64,000 nucleotides of DNA from the NCBI GenBank assembly GCA_027488575.1, contig JAIYBJ010000017.1, forward strand, positions 1-64,000. The letters are read 5' to 3'. The stretch is from Streptomycetaceae bacterium. Its GTDB lineage: Bacteria > Actinomycetota > Actinomycetes > Nanopelagicales > Nanopelagicaceae. Shown here one piece after another: positions 19,156 to 27,671 of the stretch; within the stretch, counting starts at the first letter, position 1, and every line of letters starts with the position of its first letter. The notes below the pieces were generated by a model. The model was not told the DNA's origin, ran no database searches, and saw only the letters and a program-made list of their open reading frames with translations. Position numbers and translations under genes: made by a program.

Positions 19156-19956
19156 CTAGCCCCCGAATCTCCTATGTCGCAAAGAATAGGCTCTAAGGGC
19201 TCGAAAAAAATCGACACGACGAAAGTCTGGCCAATAAGCTTCACAGAAGTAGTACTCCGAGAGTGCGCTCTGCCACAACAAGAAGCCGCCAAGACGTTGT
19301 TCACCAGACGTTCTTATTATTAACTCAGGATCGGGTTGGCCTGCGGTGTATAAGTATTTGGAAATTTCATCTGCGTCCAGTGTTGAAGCCGCATCACTCA
19401 AACTCTTTCCACCCTCGGCACTGGCCGCGAGATAACTCTTTACGGCATCGACGATTTCTCGGCGCCCGCCGTAGCTAATGGCCACGTTTACTTCAACGCC
19501 ATCGCTTCTAAATGGTTTGAGATCGCTCAACTTTGTTGCAAGCCAATCAGGCAATAGATCTAAAGCACCAACAGCTTTAATATTCCATCGCTTTGTAGCC
19601 GCCAGAGCGTCAACAGTTTCGCCAATAATTTGAAGTAGAGCATCTAGTTCTTCTTGTGAACGTTTGAAATTATCTGTCGAGAGCAACCACAAAGTTACAA
19701 CTCGAACGTCGGCTTCATCGCACCAGCCCAAAAACTCAATAATCTTTTCTGCACCTGCTCGATGACCGCGCGAAGAGTTAGAGACTCCAATATCGTGATT
19801 ATCTACTTGGTTAGCTTTTGCCCAACGTCGATTGCCATCCAGGATTACTCCTACGTGGTGTGGGGTTTGCGAAAAATCTAAAGCCCGTACAAGTCGTCGC
19901 TCATAGAGTGGATAGAGCGCAGATTTGATTAGCTTACGAATACTGCTTAACAACAC
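19156..19956 (-). CDS. uppS: Isoprenyl diphosphate synthase, cis-type (UppS/Rv1086-like)
   Basis: A cis-prenyltransferase that elongates allylic diphosphates with IPP for polyprenyl carriers. It has HHVGVILDGNRRWAKAN with the catalytic Asp near residue 35, GHRAGAEKI, and the C-terminal RTSGEQRLGGFLLWQSALSE. The location next to phoH, fum and greA matches the mycobacterial Z-farnesyl diphosphate synthase region, so product length is uncertain. The start is placed at GTG 19956 (CGGAG just upstream); a TTG at 19968 or 19953 is possible. It overlaps the upstream gene by 23 bases. Confidence 0.88.
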   Translation of the reverse strand: MLLSSIRKLIKSALYPLYERRLVRALDFSQTPHHVGVILDGNRRWAKANQVDNHDIGVSNSSRGHRAGAEKIIEFLGWCDEADVRVVTLWLLSTDNFKRSQEELDALLQIIGETVDALAATKRWNIKAVGALDLLPDWLATKLSDLKPFRSDGVEVNVAISYGGRREIVDAVKSYLAASAEGGKSLSDAASTLDADEISKYLYTAGQPDPELIIRTSGEQRLGGFLLWQSALSEYYFCEAYWPDFRRVDFFRALRAYSLRHRRFGG

Positions 19957-20233
19957 GACGCTCCGCAATCAGTGATGCAACCGGAAGAGTTCCAGCGAGA
20001 ATAAAACCGATCATTCGTCTCAAAGGAAAACGTGCAACTGCTGCAAATTGAATAGCGGTCAAAATATAAATTGGATATAGGTATCCATGTACCAAAGGAA
20101 CCCAGCGCACGCTATCGAGGAGGGTTGGATTATCGAGAAGGTACTTTGCTGGCATATATCCAAACCACAATAGAAGTGACAAAACCCCGGCAATAATCGC
20201 CATCACTCTAAAACGCATTAATACACCGCTCAT
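19934..20233 (-). CDS. DUF3817-family small membrane protein
   Basis: A 99-residue protein with three predicted membrane segments: VMAIIAGVLSLLLWFGYM, VHGYLYPIYILTAIQFAAVA and MIGFILAGTLPVASLIAE. The WVPLVHGYLYPIY pattern is that of the actinobacterial DUF3817 family, whose function is unknown. It has a strong AGGAGGATTC ribosome binding site. It lies between surf1 and uppS, and its last codons overlap the uppS start. Confidence 0.8.
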   Translation of the reverse strand: MSGVLMRFRVMAIIAGVLSLLLWFGYMPAKYLLDNPTLLDSVRWVPLVHGYLYPIYILTAIQFAAVARFPLRRMIGFILAGTLPVASLIAERRVVKQYS

Positions 20234-20251
20234 GAATCCTCCTACTTCTCC

Positions 20252-20944
20252 TTAGGCCGCAACTCTACGGCGATATATAGGAAGGTAAAGAACCACCGCC
20301 GCCATCAGCCACCAAACTACAACATATGAAATATGTTGCCAATAAAAACCAGGAATTCTTGCTGTCCGTAACTCAGGAGTAACTCTTGTTCTTACTATCT
20401 CGCCTTCACGCACTTTTTCATCTTGTGCAATCACATATCCGTCGTAGAGATCTAAATCAGTCAGGCTCACAATAACGCTGCTATCAAGTCGTGAGATAAC
20501 TCCTGGTGAATTCAGAGCTCGATCTTCACTTTGGTGGGCACGCAAAGTGCCGACTAGTTCTACGCGATTAGACATGGCTAGTTGTGGTTCTTGCAATCGC
20601 TCTGACCAGAGTCCACGCACAACTAATATTCCAGCTGTTGTATCTACTTGTAAAAGTGCAACTTCCCAATCCTTAACAACACCCTCGCCATCTACCTGAT
20701 TTGGTGCTCTAAAGTTTGCGACATAAAAACCTGATGCATTCACTGGCTTACTGTCGTTTTTCTTATCTAGTGTTGCACGTGGTTTGGCCAACTCTTGAAG
20801 AGCAACAGGGGCAGAAGCAGGAGGCGGCGGTGCGTTAAGAATTTCTTTCAAAGTTCTTGCCCTATCGAGCTGCCATAGGCCAAGTCCAATAAATATTGTG
20901 ACAATCAGAAGTAATGAGGTGTACTCAAGAAACTTCTTAAACAC
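20252..20944 (-). CDS. SURF1-family cytochrome oxidase assembly protein
   Basis: A 230-residue protein with an N-terminal membrane helix (YTSLLLIVTIFIGLGLWQLDRA), an extracytoplasmic SURF1 domain, and a C-terminal membrane helix (HISYVVVWWLMAAVVLYLPIY). WQLDRA and the C-terminal FYWQHISYVVVWW are SURF1 hallmarks. It likely assists maturation of heme-copper oxidase, consistent with CopC and CtaG in this window. The start is GTG at 20944 without a clear Shine-Dalgarno. It follows the 45-residue membrane protein after 9 bases. Confidence 0.88.
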   Translation of the reverse strand: MFKKFLEYTSLLLIVTIFIGLGLWQLDRARTLKEILNAPPPPASAPVALQELAKPRATLDKKNDSKPVNASGFYVANFRAPNQVDGEGVVKDWEVALLQVDTTAGILVVRGLWSERLQEPQLAMSNRVELVGTLRAHQSEDRALNSPGVISRLDSSVIVSLTDLDLYDGYVIAQDEKVREGEIVRTRVTPELRTARIPGFYWQHISYVVVWWLMAAVVLYLPIYRRRVAA

Positions 20945-20953
20945 AGGAGTTAA

Positions 20954-21091
20954 TTAATTCTGTTCTTCGTCTTTTTTATCTTGCAGGCGATTAAAACGCT
21001 TGTAGAAATTACGCAGAAGCAGTACTACAGAAATCGTTAAAAGAATCATCGTGAAGGAGCCTGCTACGCCCATGCTTACATCTTTTTCCAT
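20954..21091 (-). CDS. Small single-span membrane protein, 45 residues
   Basis: A small frame with a good ribosome binding site (GAGAGGA about 8 bases before the ATG). The protein has one membrane segment (GSFTMILLTISVVLLLRNFY) and a charged tail KRFNRLQDKKDEEQN. It lies directly upstream of surf1, so it is probably made from the same mRNA. I do not recognise a family. Confidence 0.65.
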   Translation of the reverse strand: MEKDVSMGVAGSFTMILLTISVVLLLRNFYKRFNRLQDKKDEEQN

Positions 21092-21116
21092 GTCTAAATC
21101 CTCTCATTTTTCAGGA

Positions 21117-21122
21117 TAATCT
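21117..21122 (+). promoter_or_regulatory. -10 box of a leaderless promoter (DUF4307 gene)
   Basis: TAATCT ends exactly 6 bases before the ATG at 21129. A minus-strand TATCCT (21114-21119) overlaps it and could be the -10 of the divergent small membrane protein gene. Confidence 0.6.
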
Positions 21123-21128
21123 GTGCAC

Positions 21129-21524
21129 ATGAATTCCAAGGGGACCTCAGAGTTTTCATACGAAGATAGGTATGGAATTAGGCCTGCAAAAGGCTGGAAG
21201 TTGCCCGCAACATTTCTTGCCATCATCGGAATCGTCTGGGTTTTTTGGGCTGGTTTATTTCACGCCAAACCCGAGTTTCGAATAACTCTCATTTCATTTT
21301 CAATTGTTTCTGATGAAGAGGTTTCAATTAGGTATGCCATCCAACGAAATGATCCAAGTACACCGGCAACCTGCACGCTTCAGGCAAAAGATGTTGATAA
21401 GAACGTTGTTGGAGAAATTGAGGATGAAATCACCCCAGGTCGTGCAACGTTTGAACAAATCTCATCTATTCCTACGCGTAGCGCAGCTGCCACAGCAATC
21501 GTTGCGCGCTGCCGCGTGAAATAA
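21129..21524 (+). CDS. DUF4307-type membrane protein
   Basis: A 131-residue protein with one membrane segment near residues 24-40 (LPATFLAIIGIVWVFWAGLF) preceded by EDRYGIRP, the RYG motif typical of this family. The rest is an extracytoplasmic beta-rich domain. It lies next to greA, as does the mycobacterial homologue Rv1081c. Function is unknown. A GTG six bases upstream could serve as start, but the ATG is exactly where a TAATCT promoter would begin transcription. Confidence 0.75.
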   Translation: MNSKGTSEFSYEDRYGIRPAKGWKLPATFLAIIGIVWVFWAGLFHAKPEFRITLISFSIVSDEEVSIRYAIQRNDPSTPATCTLQAKDVDKNVVGEIEDEITPGRATFEQISSIPTRSAAATAIVARCRVK

Positions 21525-21568
21525 CTCGATTCACAATTAGTCCGGCTTTCGCTACCGTTACTCCCCTT

Positions 21569-22045
21569 ATGACTTCACAGACTTGGCTCACACAAGAAGC
21601 AGCGGATCGTCTCGCTGCTGAATTGGCGCACCTCGAGGGTGAAGCACGTACCGAAATCATCAAGAAGATTGAAGCCGCACGCGCCGAAGGTGACCTTAAA
21701 GAAAATGGCGGCTACCACGCTGCCCGCGATGAACAAGGAAAAATTGAAGCGCGCATTCGTCAGTTAAAGCAGATGCTTGAAAATGCTCACATCGGAACTC
21801 CACCTGCAAGTGCTGATGGTGTTGTGGGCGCCGGAATGGTTATCACTGCAATTGTTGCCGGAGATGAAACAAAGTTCTTGCTTGGTTCGAGAGAAATTGC
21901 ATCAGGTGATCTCGATGTTTACAGCGAGAAATCTCCACTTGGTGCTGCCGTAATGGGCGCCAAAGTTGGCGAGAGCGTTTCATACACCGCGCCAAATGGA
22001 AAAACTATTTCAGTACAGATTAAGCACGCTGAGTACTATTCGTAA
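21569..22045 (+). CDS. greA: Transcription elongation factor GreA
   Basis: A 158-residue factor that rescues backtracked RNA polymerase by stimulating transcript cleavage. The N-terminal coiled-coil (residues 1-77) has the acidic tip in AARAEGDLKENGGYHAARDE. The C-terminal FKBP-like domain ends EKSPLGAAVMGAKVGESVSYTAP. Length and motifs are normal. No Shine-Dalgarno is evident before the ATG. Confidence 0.97.
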   Translation: MTSQTWLTQEAADRLAAELAHLEGEARTEIIKKIEAARAEGDLKENGGYHAARDEQGKIEARIRQLKQMLENAHIGTPPASADGVVGAGMVITAIVAGDETKFLLGSREIASGDLDVYSEKSPLGAAVMGAKVGESVSYTAPNGKTISVQIKHAEYYS

Positions 22046-22048
22046 ATA

Positions 22049-22840
22049 TTAGTTACTCGCGTTCTTATACTTCTTAACACTTAATGGAACGAAAACGACC
22101 ATTATTAATCCCATGTAAATAAATGACATGGTCAGCGGATTCTCACTTGGGAAAGAACCAGCCGTGGCACCGAATTGATTTTCAAGTCCAAATAGTTGGC
22201 GACAAGCTGCAACCATCGTTGAAACAGGATTCCATTCGGCAACGTATTGAAGTGGTCTCGGCATTCCGGTCGTTGGTGCAAATGCATTTGATAAGAAAGT
22301 AAGTGGGAAAGTAACCAAGAAGCTCACGTTCTGAACCACTCGAGCATCGCGAGCAGATAATCCAATGTAGATACCAACCCACGACAACGCGTAACCAAAG
22401 AACAACAAGAATAAGAACGCTAGCGCCACCTTTAATAAACCAGAAGTTGGACGCCATCCAACTAAGTAGCCGGCCATTCCCATGACCGCAAGAACAACAA
22501 TGTTTAGCAGTGAATCTCCAAGTGTTCTGCCCACAATCAGAGCTGAACGTGAAATTGGAAGTGATCTGAATCGATCAATTAAACCTTTTTTCATATCTTC
22601 AGCAAGACCTGATGCGGTTGCTGCCAATGTGAAGGCAACTGTTTGTACGAAAATTCCAGGCATCAATAGTTGTACATATCCACCTGGCTGACCTGTTTCG
22701 ATTGATCCACCAAAAACATATCTAAAGAGCAAAACAAACATTACTGGTTGAATGGTTGAGAAAATTAAGACTTCAGGAACGCGCGCCAACTGAAGCAATT
22801 GTCGCTTGGTGATAATTAAGGAATCCTTGATTGCGTTCAT
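22049..22840 (-). CDS. ABC-2 type exporter permease (DrrB-like)
   Basis: A 263-residue membrane subunit with six predicted membrane segments, e.g. FSTIQPVMFVLLFRYVFGG and VQNVSFLVTFPLTFLSNAF with the family pattern NAFAPTTGMP. It pairs with the ATPase encoded just upstream, whose stop it overlaps by 4 bases. DrrAB-type systems export drugs or lipids; the substrate here is unknown. Confidence 0.88.
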   Translation of the reverse strand: MNAIKDSLIITKRQLLQLARVPEVLIFSTIQPVMFVLLFRYVFGGSIETGQPGGYVQLLMPGIFVQTVAFTLAATASGLAEDMKKGLIDRFRSLPISRSALIVGRTLGDSLLNIVVLAVMGMAGYLVGWRPTSGLLKVALAFLFLLFFGYALSWVGIYIGLSARDARVVQNVSFLVTFPLTFLSNAFAPTTGMPRPLQYVAEWNPVSTMVAACRQLFGLENQFGATAGSFPSENPLTMSFIYMGLIMVVFVPLSVKKYKNASN

Positions 22841-23796
22841 TTAGTCACTTCCTCTACTTCTGCAGCATGTCCCGTTAACGACATGAAAACATCATCTAGA
22901 GATGGGCGCTTTAGTCCAACATCTAGTGCATGAATTCCTTCGCTATCCATCGACCTTAAAACTTCCATTAGTGCCATGGATCCTGTTGAAACTGGGGCTG
23001 AAATTCTGCGAAGTCCTTCATCAAGTGTTGCCTGATTTCCACTTACGCGCGAAACAATTTCGAGAGTTTTTGGAATGCTCGATTGCTCAACAACTACCTC
23101 GAGGCGTTCGCCACCAACCTCTTTTTTAAGGGCGTCAGATGTGCCGTGAGCAATAACTTTTCCGTGATCAATAACGATAATGTCATCAGCTAATTGGTCA
23201 GCTTCTTCTAAGTACTGAGTTGTAAGCAACAGTGTGACACCGCCCTTAACTAGATCTTCGATGACTCCCCACATTTCTTGGCGACCACGTGGATCTAAAC
23301 CAGTCGTTGGTTCGTCAAGGAATAAAACTTTTGGTTTCACAATTAGTGATGCTGCTAAATCAAGGCGACGGCGCATTCCACCTGAGTAGGTCTTTATTGG
23401 TCGTTTCGCGCTCTCTGTCAATGAAAACTGTTCTAGTAATTCATCTGCTCGTTTAACAGCTGCATTTTTGTTTAAGTGATACAAACGGCCAAACATAACT
23501 AAGTTATCCCAGCCAGTAAGAGTTTCATCAACAGCTGCATATTGGCCAGATAATCCAATTACTTCACGAACTTTTTCAGGGTGTGCAATTACATCGATTC
23601 CACCAACACTTGCTCTTCCTGAGTCTGGTGAAAGTAATGTTGCGAGAATTCTCACAGTTGTTGTTTTTCCTGCGCCATTAGGACCAAGCACGCTGAGAAC
23701 AGTGCCTTCTTCAACATCTAGGCTCAATCCATCGAGAGCTTTAACTTTACCTTTGTTGTAGGTCTTCACAAGATTTTCAGCTATTACTGTTTTCAC
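22837..23796 (-). CDS. ABC exporter ATP-binding protein (DrrA-like)
   Basis: A 319-residue nucleotide-binding subunit. Walker A is GPNGAGKTTTVRI, the signature is YSGGMRRRLDLAASL, Walker B is KVLFLDEPTTGLDPRG, and a DrrA-type C-terminal extension follows. It uses a GTG start at 23796. A TAAGTT box ends six bases upstream, so a leaderless transcript from this GTG is likely. It forms a two-gene operon with the permease. Confidence 0.92.
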   Translation of the reverse strand: MKTVIAENLVKTYNKGKVKALDGLSLDVEEGTVLSVLGPNGAGKTTTVRILATLLSPDSGRASVGGIDVIAHPEKVREVIGLSGQYAAVDETLTGWDNLVMFGRLYHLNKNAAVKRADELLEQFSLTESAKRPIKTYSGGMRRRLDLAASLIVKPKVLFLDEPTTGLDPRGRQEMWGVIEDLVKGGVTLLLTTQYLEEADQLADDIIVIDHGKVIAHGTSDALKKEVGGERLEVVVEQSSIPKTLEIVSRVSGNQATLDEGLRRISAPVSTGSMALMEVLRSMDSEGIHALDVGLKRPSLDDVFMSLTGHAAEVEEVTK

Positions 23797-23802
23797 GGAG
23801 TA

Positions 23803-23808
23803 AACTTA
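23803..23808 (-). promoter_or_regulatory. -10 box of a leaderless ABC exporter promoter
   Basis: TAAGTT on the minus strand ends exactly 6 bases before the GTG start codon of the ATPase gene. Confidence 0.55.
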
Positions 23809-23872
23809 CCGCTATCGCATGTGGCTTTGCCATATTCATCAGCATGATTTCATTATTTGAGAGGCACCTTCA

Positions 23873-25471
23873 ATGAGTACAGCGCCAGTAAAAGTACATA
23901 CGCACCGCGAAATCATGGTTATTTTGAGCGGTCTAATGACCGGCATGCTACTTGCGGCACTTGATCAAACTATTGTTTCAACAGCCCTTAAAAGTATTGT
24001 TGAAGATTTTAATGGACTCAACCATTACACGTGGGTCGTTACTGCTTATCTCCTAACTTCGACAGCATCTACTCCGCTGTACGGAAAAATATCTGACATC
24101 TATGGTCGACGTATTGTTTTTCAATTTGCCATCGTTACTTTTTTGATCGGATCACTCTTAGCCGGTGCTTCTCAGAACATGACTGAATTAATTGCTACGC
24201 GCGCCCTTCAAGGTTTGGGTGCCGGTGGACTTATGGCGCTAACTTTCGTAATCATCGGAGACATAGTGCCTCCCCGCGAACGCGGTCGCTATCAAGGTTA
24301 TTTCGGTGCCGTGTGGGGACTCTCTTCAGTAGCAGGTCCTTTGCTTGGTGGATTTTTCTCAGATCACGCAACAATTTTGGGAATCACTGGATGGCGCTGG
24401 ATTTTCTACATCAACATTCCATTTGGAATTGCTGCGTTGCTCATCACTTCTGCCGTTCTTCATATTCCAAAAGTTAAGCGTGAGCATTCGATTGATTATC
24501 TCGGTGCAATTCTTATGGTCACAGCAACCGTTTCAATTCTTCTGACGGTTTCAATTTATGGACCTGAGAATGGTTGGTTAGACCCACGAACAATTACTTA
24601 TTTAGTTGCAGGACTTATCTTGGTCGCACTCTTTATTTATTGGGAGTCAAAGGCGAAAGAGCCGATTTTGCCACTTGAACTATTTAAGAATCACACATTT
24701 AGCTTGACATCTGTGCTTGGTGTAGTAATCGGTGCCGGAATGTTCGGTGCGATTGTTATGTTGCCTTTGTATTTACAAGTTGTAAAAGGCGCATCTGCGA
24801 CAGAAGCAGGATTGAAACTAATCCCTCTCATGCTCGGAATTGTTTCAACGTCAATTTTTAGCGGAAAGGCAATCACAAAGACGGGCAAATACAAGAAGTT
24901 CCCAATCATGGGTACAACTCTTATGACTGTCGGAATTCTGCTTATGGTGACACTGACTCGCGAGACTCCATTCTGGCAGCTCGCAGTGTTCTCAATTCTA
25001 GTTGGCGCAGGTCTTGGTCTTTCAATGCAGACAATTGTTATTGCTCTGCAGAACTCAGTTGATTTCAAAGACATGGGCGTAGCAACAAGTTCAAATACAT
25101 TCTTTAGATCACTCGGTAGCGTATTTGGCACCGCACTCTTCGGAAGTATTCTGACAAATCGTGTAACACACTACTTGCAATCGGGATTTACTGAACTTGC
25201 GGCAACAAATCCTCAAGCTGTTGCAGGTTTTGATTCAGCCAAACTTGAGCAACTCTCATCAAATACGTCTGTACTCAAGGAACTCCCATTGGTAATTCAA
25301 AATACTGCGCTAGATGCCTTCGTTAACTCATTCCACATTGTTTTCTTGGCTGCAGCACCTGTTACAGCCTTGGGAATCGCGTTGGCGTTAATGTTGCGTG
25401 AAACACCACTTCGGACAAATAAAGATTATGCGGCCGCACGTGAAGAAGCAGCTGGCGAAGCACTTGGATAA
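23873..25471 (+). CDS. MFS drug exporter, DHA2 (EmrB/QacA) family
   Basis: A 532-residue, 14-helix drug:proton antiporter. It has the DHA2 motifs [14 protein letters not shown] in helix 1, [10 protein letters not shown] in the loop after helix 2, and [16 protein letters not shown] in helix 5. GAGAGG lies 8 bases before the ATG. It is divergent from the ABC exporter and followed after 3 bases by a second MFS gene. No local regulator is present and the substrate is unknown. Confidence 0.92.
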   Translation: MSTAPVKVHTHREIMVILSGLMTGMLLAALDQTIVSTALKSIVEDFNGLNHYTWVVTAYLLTSTASTPLYGKISDIYGRRIVFQFAIVTFLIGSLLAGASQNMTELIATRALQGLGAGGLMALTFVIIGDIVPPRERGRYQGYFGAVWGLSSVAGPLLGGFFSDHATILGITGWRWIFYINIPFGIAALLITSAVLHIPKVKREHSIDYLGAILMVTATVSILLTVSIYGPENGWLDPRTITYLVAGLILVALFIYWESKAKEPILPLELFKNHTFSLTSVLGVVIGAGMFGAIVMLPLYLQVVKGASATEAGLKLIPLMLGIVSTSIFSGKAITKTGKYKKFPIMGTTLMTVGILLMVTLTRETPFWQLAVFSILVGAGLGLSMQTIVIALQNSVDFKDMGVATSSNTFFRSLGSVFGTALFGSILTNRVTHYLQSGFTELAATNPQAVAGFDSAKLEQLSSNTSVLKELPLVIQNTALDAFVNSFHIVFLAAAPVTALGIALALMLRETPLRTNKDYAAAREEAAGEALG

Positions 25472-25474
25472 AGA

Positions 25475-26698
25475 TTGATCAAAAGATATAAGAATAATTT
25501 CACCAATCCCTTTGCGGAGTTTCCGCGAGAAGTTGGTGTTATGGTTTTTGCATCTTTTTTTGTTGCCGTTGGCTTTGGAATCATCGCTCCGATAATTCCG
25601 CTTTTTGCAAAATCTTTCGGAGTCAGTAATGCGCAAGTTGGAGCCATCATTTCAGCTTTTGCTCTCGCTCGTTTTGCATCCGGTTTAATCTCTGGAAAAT
25701 TAGTTGATAAGTTCGGCGAAAGACTCGTTTATACAGTTGGTATTGCATTTGTTGCAGTCTCATCATTTGCTGCGGCCCTTGCACAGACGTACTCGCAACT
25801 ATTGATATTTAGATCTGCTGGAGGACTTGGCTCATCAATGTTTTCAGTTGCTGCAGGTTCAATTGTTATGCGAGCCGTTGGTGATGATCAAAGGGCCCGT
25901 GCACAATCTCTGTATAACGGAAGTTTTCTAATCGGCATGATGGCTGGACCGGTTATCGGTGGTTTTTTAACCGCAATCTCACTACGCGCACCATTGTTGG
26001 TTTATGCGGCATTGCTCGTTGTTGCCAGTTTCGCTGGAGGTTTCTTACTGAGAAACTCAGCGCTTACTGCGAGACCAACAGAAAAATCTATGGCGGTTAA
26101 AACTTCAATCCGTGAAGCACTGGCCATGAAGCCTTATGTAATTGCTCTCGTCATTTCATTTATGACTGCCTGGGTTTTATTCGGAATGAGCAGATCTGTG
26201 CTTCCGCTATTTATGGTTGAAGATATGAAATCTTCGGCGAGTTTTATTGGTGTTGGTTTCACAATTTCAGCTGTCGTGCAGGGACTTTATCTATTAAAAG
26301 CTGGCCGACTATCAGATGAACGTGGCCGAAAGTTTGCGGGTATTTCTGGTTTGGTTTACTTGTGCATCTCAGTTGCATTACTGGCCATAACTTTTCATCC
26401 ATGGGTTTTCTTGTTATCAATGTTTATTGGGGCTTTTGGATCAGCTTTTCTATCGACCACGCCATCGGCAATTGTGGGAGATGTTCTGAAGGGTAAAGGC
26501 GGACAGGTAATCGCACTCTTTCAAATGTCAGGAGATGCCGGCGCGATGGTTGCTCCGGTTGTTCTTGGCTTTGTCGCTGACCACTATGGGTTTAGAGCAA
26601 CATTTGCGTTAACTGGATTGTTAGTTGCTTTAGCAATTATTGTTGCAACAAAATTGCCCGAGACGCGGGCTTCGCATCTCGGGCAATCTAGTAAGTAA
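25475..26698 (+). CDS. MFS transporter, 12 helices
   Basis: A 407-residue MFS protein. Helix 1 is VFASFFVAVGFGIIAPIIPLF, the cytoplasmic loop has GKLVDKFGERLVY, and motif C resembles GPVIGGFLT. It resembles MdtG/YfmO-type drug exporters. The start is a TTG three bases after the preceding stop, without a clear ribosome binding site, so it is probably translated by coupling. Its last 15 codons also encode a strong hairpin that can act as a terminator. Confidence 0.82.
   Translation: MIKRYKNNFTNPFAEFPREVGVMVFASFFVAVGFGIIAPIIPLFAKSFGVSNAQVGAIISAFALARFASGLISGKLVDKFGERLVYTVGIAFVAVSSFAAALAQTYSQLLIFRSAGGLGSSMFSVAAGSIVMRAVGDDQRARAQSLYNGSFLIGMMAGPVIGGFLTAISLRAPLLVYAALLVVASFAGGFLLRNSALTARPTEKSMAVKTSIREALAMKPYVIALVISFMTAWVLFGMSRSVLPLFMVEDMKSSASFIGVGFTISAVVQGLYLLKAGRLSDERGRKFAGISGLVYLCISVALLAITFHPWVFLLSMFIGAFGSAFLSTTPSAIVGDVLKGKGGQVIALFQMSGDAGAMVAPVVLGFVADHYGFRATFALTGLLVALAIIVATKLPETRASHLGQSSK
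26653..26687. terminator. Bidirectional terminator hairpin inside the end of the MFS gene
   Basis: ATTGCCCGAGA pairs perfectly with TCTCGGGCAAT (11 bp), extended by an inner GCG/CGC after one mismatch. On the minus strand it is followed by TTTTG, serving the BAX-inhibitor gene that ends at 26706. On the plus strand it lies within the last codons of the MFS gene. Confidence 0.65.
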
Positions 26699-26705
26699 TT
26701 TCTAT

Positions 26706-27482
26706 TTAGTCGCGACCACGCAAAATAGATAGAAGTCGCAAGATTTCCATGTACAACCATACGATTGTGACCATTAGTCCAAACGCTGCTCGCCATGACT
26801 CTTGTTCTGGAGCTGCTGCTGCAATTCCTTTTTCAATCGCATCGAAATCTAGAATCAAGAAGAAGCTAGCAAGGGCAACACCGGCAATAGCAATCATTGG
26901 ACCGACGCCTGAGATTCCAAAGAGTCCAAGTCCGCCACCAAGGCCTGCAAATGAACCGATAATGCTGACGAGTCCTAGCAATAAGTAACCCATTGCTGCG
27001 CCAATAAGCATCTTTGTAAATTTAGGTGTAACGCGGATTCGTCCGCTGCGGTAAGCAACGAGCATTCCTACGAATGCGCAAATTGTTCCCATGACTGCTT
27101 GTCCAGCGATACCTGGGTATGCGTTGTTGAGCACATTGCTGATTGCACCGAGTGCAATTCCTTGCACACCAGCATAAGCAAGAATTAAAGCTGGACGAAT
27201 TGTTTTGCTAAATGTATTAACCATTGCAAGTCCGAAACCAACGAGCAATGAAATCAGAACAATTCCGCCACCTAAATTAAGTGTCCATGAAATCCCGCCC
27301 GCAACAACGAGCACTGCAAGCAACATGCCTGTGCGAGTAATTACGTCATCCATAGTCATGCGACCAGTGCGAGCAGATGATGCTGCTGGTGCGTTATACA
27401 AATCTTCTAATTTGCTTGGATCAACTGCTGCATAACCCGGATTTTTAAATAAACGATTGAGTACTGGGTTTGAACTTTGCAT
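26706..27482 (-). CDS. BAX inhibitor-1/YccA-like membrane protein
   Basis: A 258-residue integral membrane protein with seven predicted helices, such as SWTLNLGGGIVLISLLVGFGL and GPMIAIAGVALASFFLILDF, ending MEILRLLSILRGRD. The LILDFDAIEKG segment near helix 6 and the C-terminal MEILRLL are typical of the actinobacterial Bax1-I family, which is linked to calcium leak or proteostasis in other bacteria. The start is ATG 27482 (MQSSNPVLNRLF) with AGGAG 11 bases upstream. The alternative ATG at 27491 leaves only 2 bases. Confidence 0.85.
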   Translation of the reverse strand: MQSSNPVLNRLFKNPGYAAVDPSKLEDLYNAPAASSARTGRMTMDDVITRTGMLLAVLVVAGGISWTLNLGGGIVLISLLVGFGLAMVNTFSKTIRPALILAYAGVQGIALGAISNVLNNAYPGIAGQAVMGTICAFVGMLVAYRSGRIRVTPKFTKMLIGAAMGYLLLGLVSIIGSFAGLGGGLGLFGISGVGPMIAIAGVALASFFLILDFDAIEKGIAAAAPEQESWRAAFGLMVTIVWLYMEILRLLSILRGRD

Positions 27483-27512
27483 TGAGTGCATTTCTCCTTT
27501 TGTAGTTAAGCG

Positions 27513-27585
27513 TGCCCCCGGTGGGGGTCGAACCCACACTGGAAGGATTTTAAGTCCTCTGCCTCTGCCATTGGGCTACAGGGGC
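27513..27585 (-). tRNA. tRNA with anticodon TAA (Leu) and a class I body
   Basis: A 73-base cloverleaf on the minus strand. Acceptor GCCCCTG pairs with CGGGGGC, the anticodon stem GAGGA/TCCTT encloses CTTAAAA giving TAA, the T arm is GTGGG-TTCGACC-CCCAC and the discriminator is A. The variable region is only five bases (CCAGT), so the long arm usual in tRNA-Leu is missing. By anticodon it reads UUA leucine codons, which are common in these genes. No CCA is encoded. Gene identity is strong; charging as leucine is inferred. Confidence 0.88.
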
Positions 27586-27602
27586 CACGTTTTACAACGT
27601 GG
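27585..27602 (-). repeat. Hairpin in the 5' leader of the TAA tRNA
   Basis: CCACGTT pairs with AACGTGG around a 4-base loop and abuts the first base of the tRNA. It would sit at the RNase P cleavage point of the precursor. The remaining bases up to the ppx stop (27603-27671) show no gene. Confidence 0.45.
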
Positions 27603-27671
27603 GCAAATCTACCCGTTTTCCCAAGCGCAGAAACCACCTATAAAACAGGGAGTGCTCGGGGTTTATTCCCA

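Noticed and set aside
20945-20955. Shared TAACTCCTGTG at the GTG starts of surf1 and tatD
   Set aside because: Only two copies, one overlapping a stop codon; CTCCT is not a Shine-Dalgarno. Probably coincidence.
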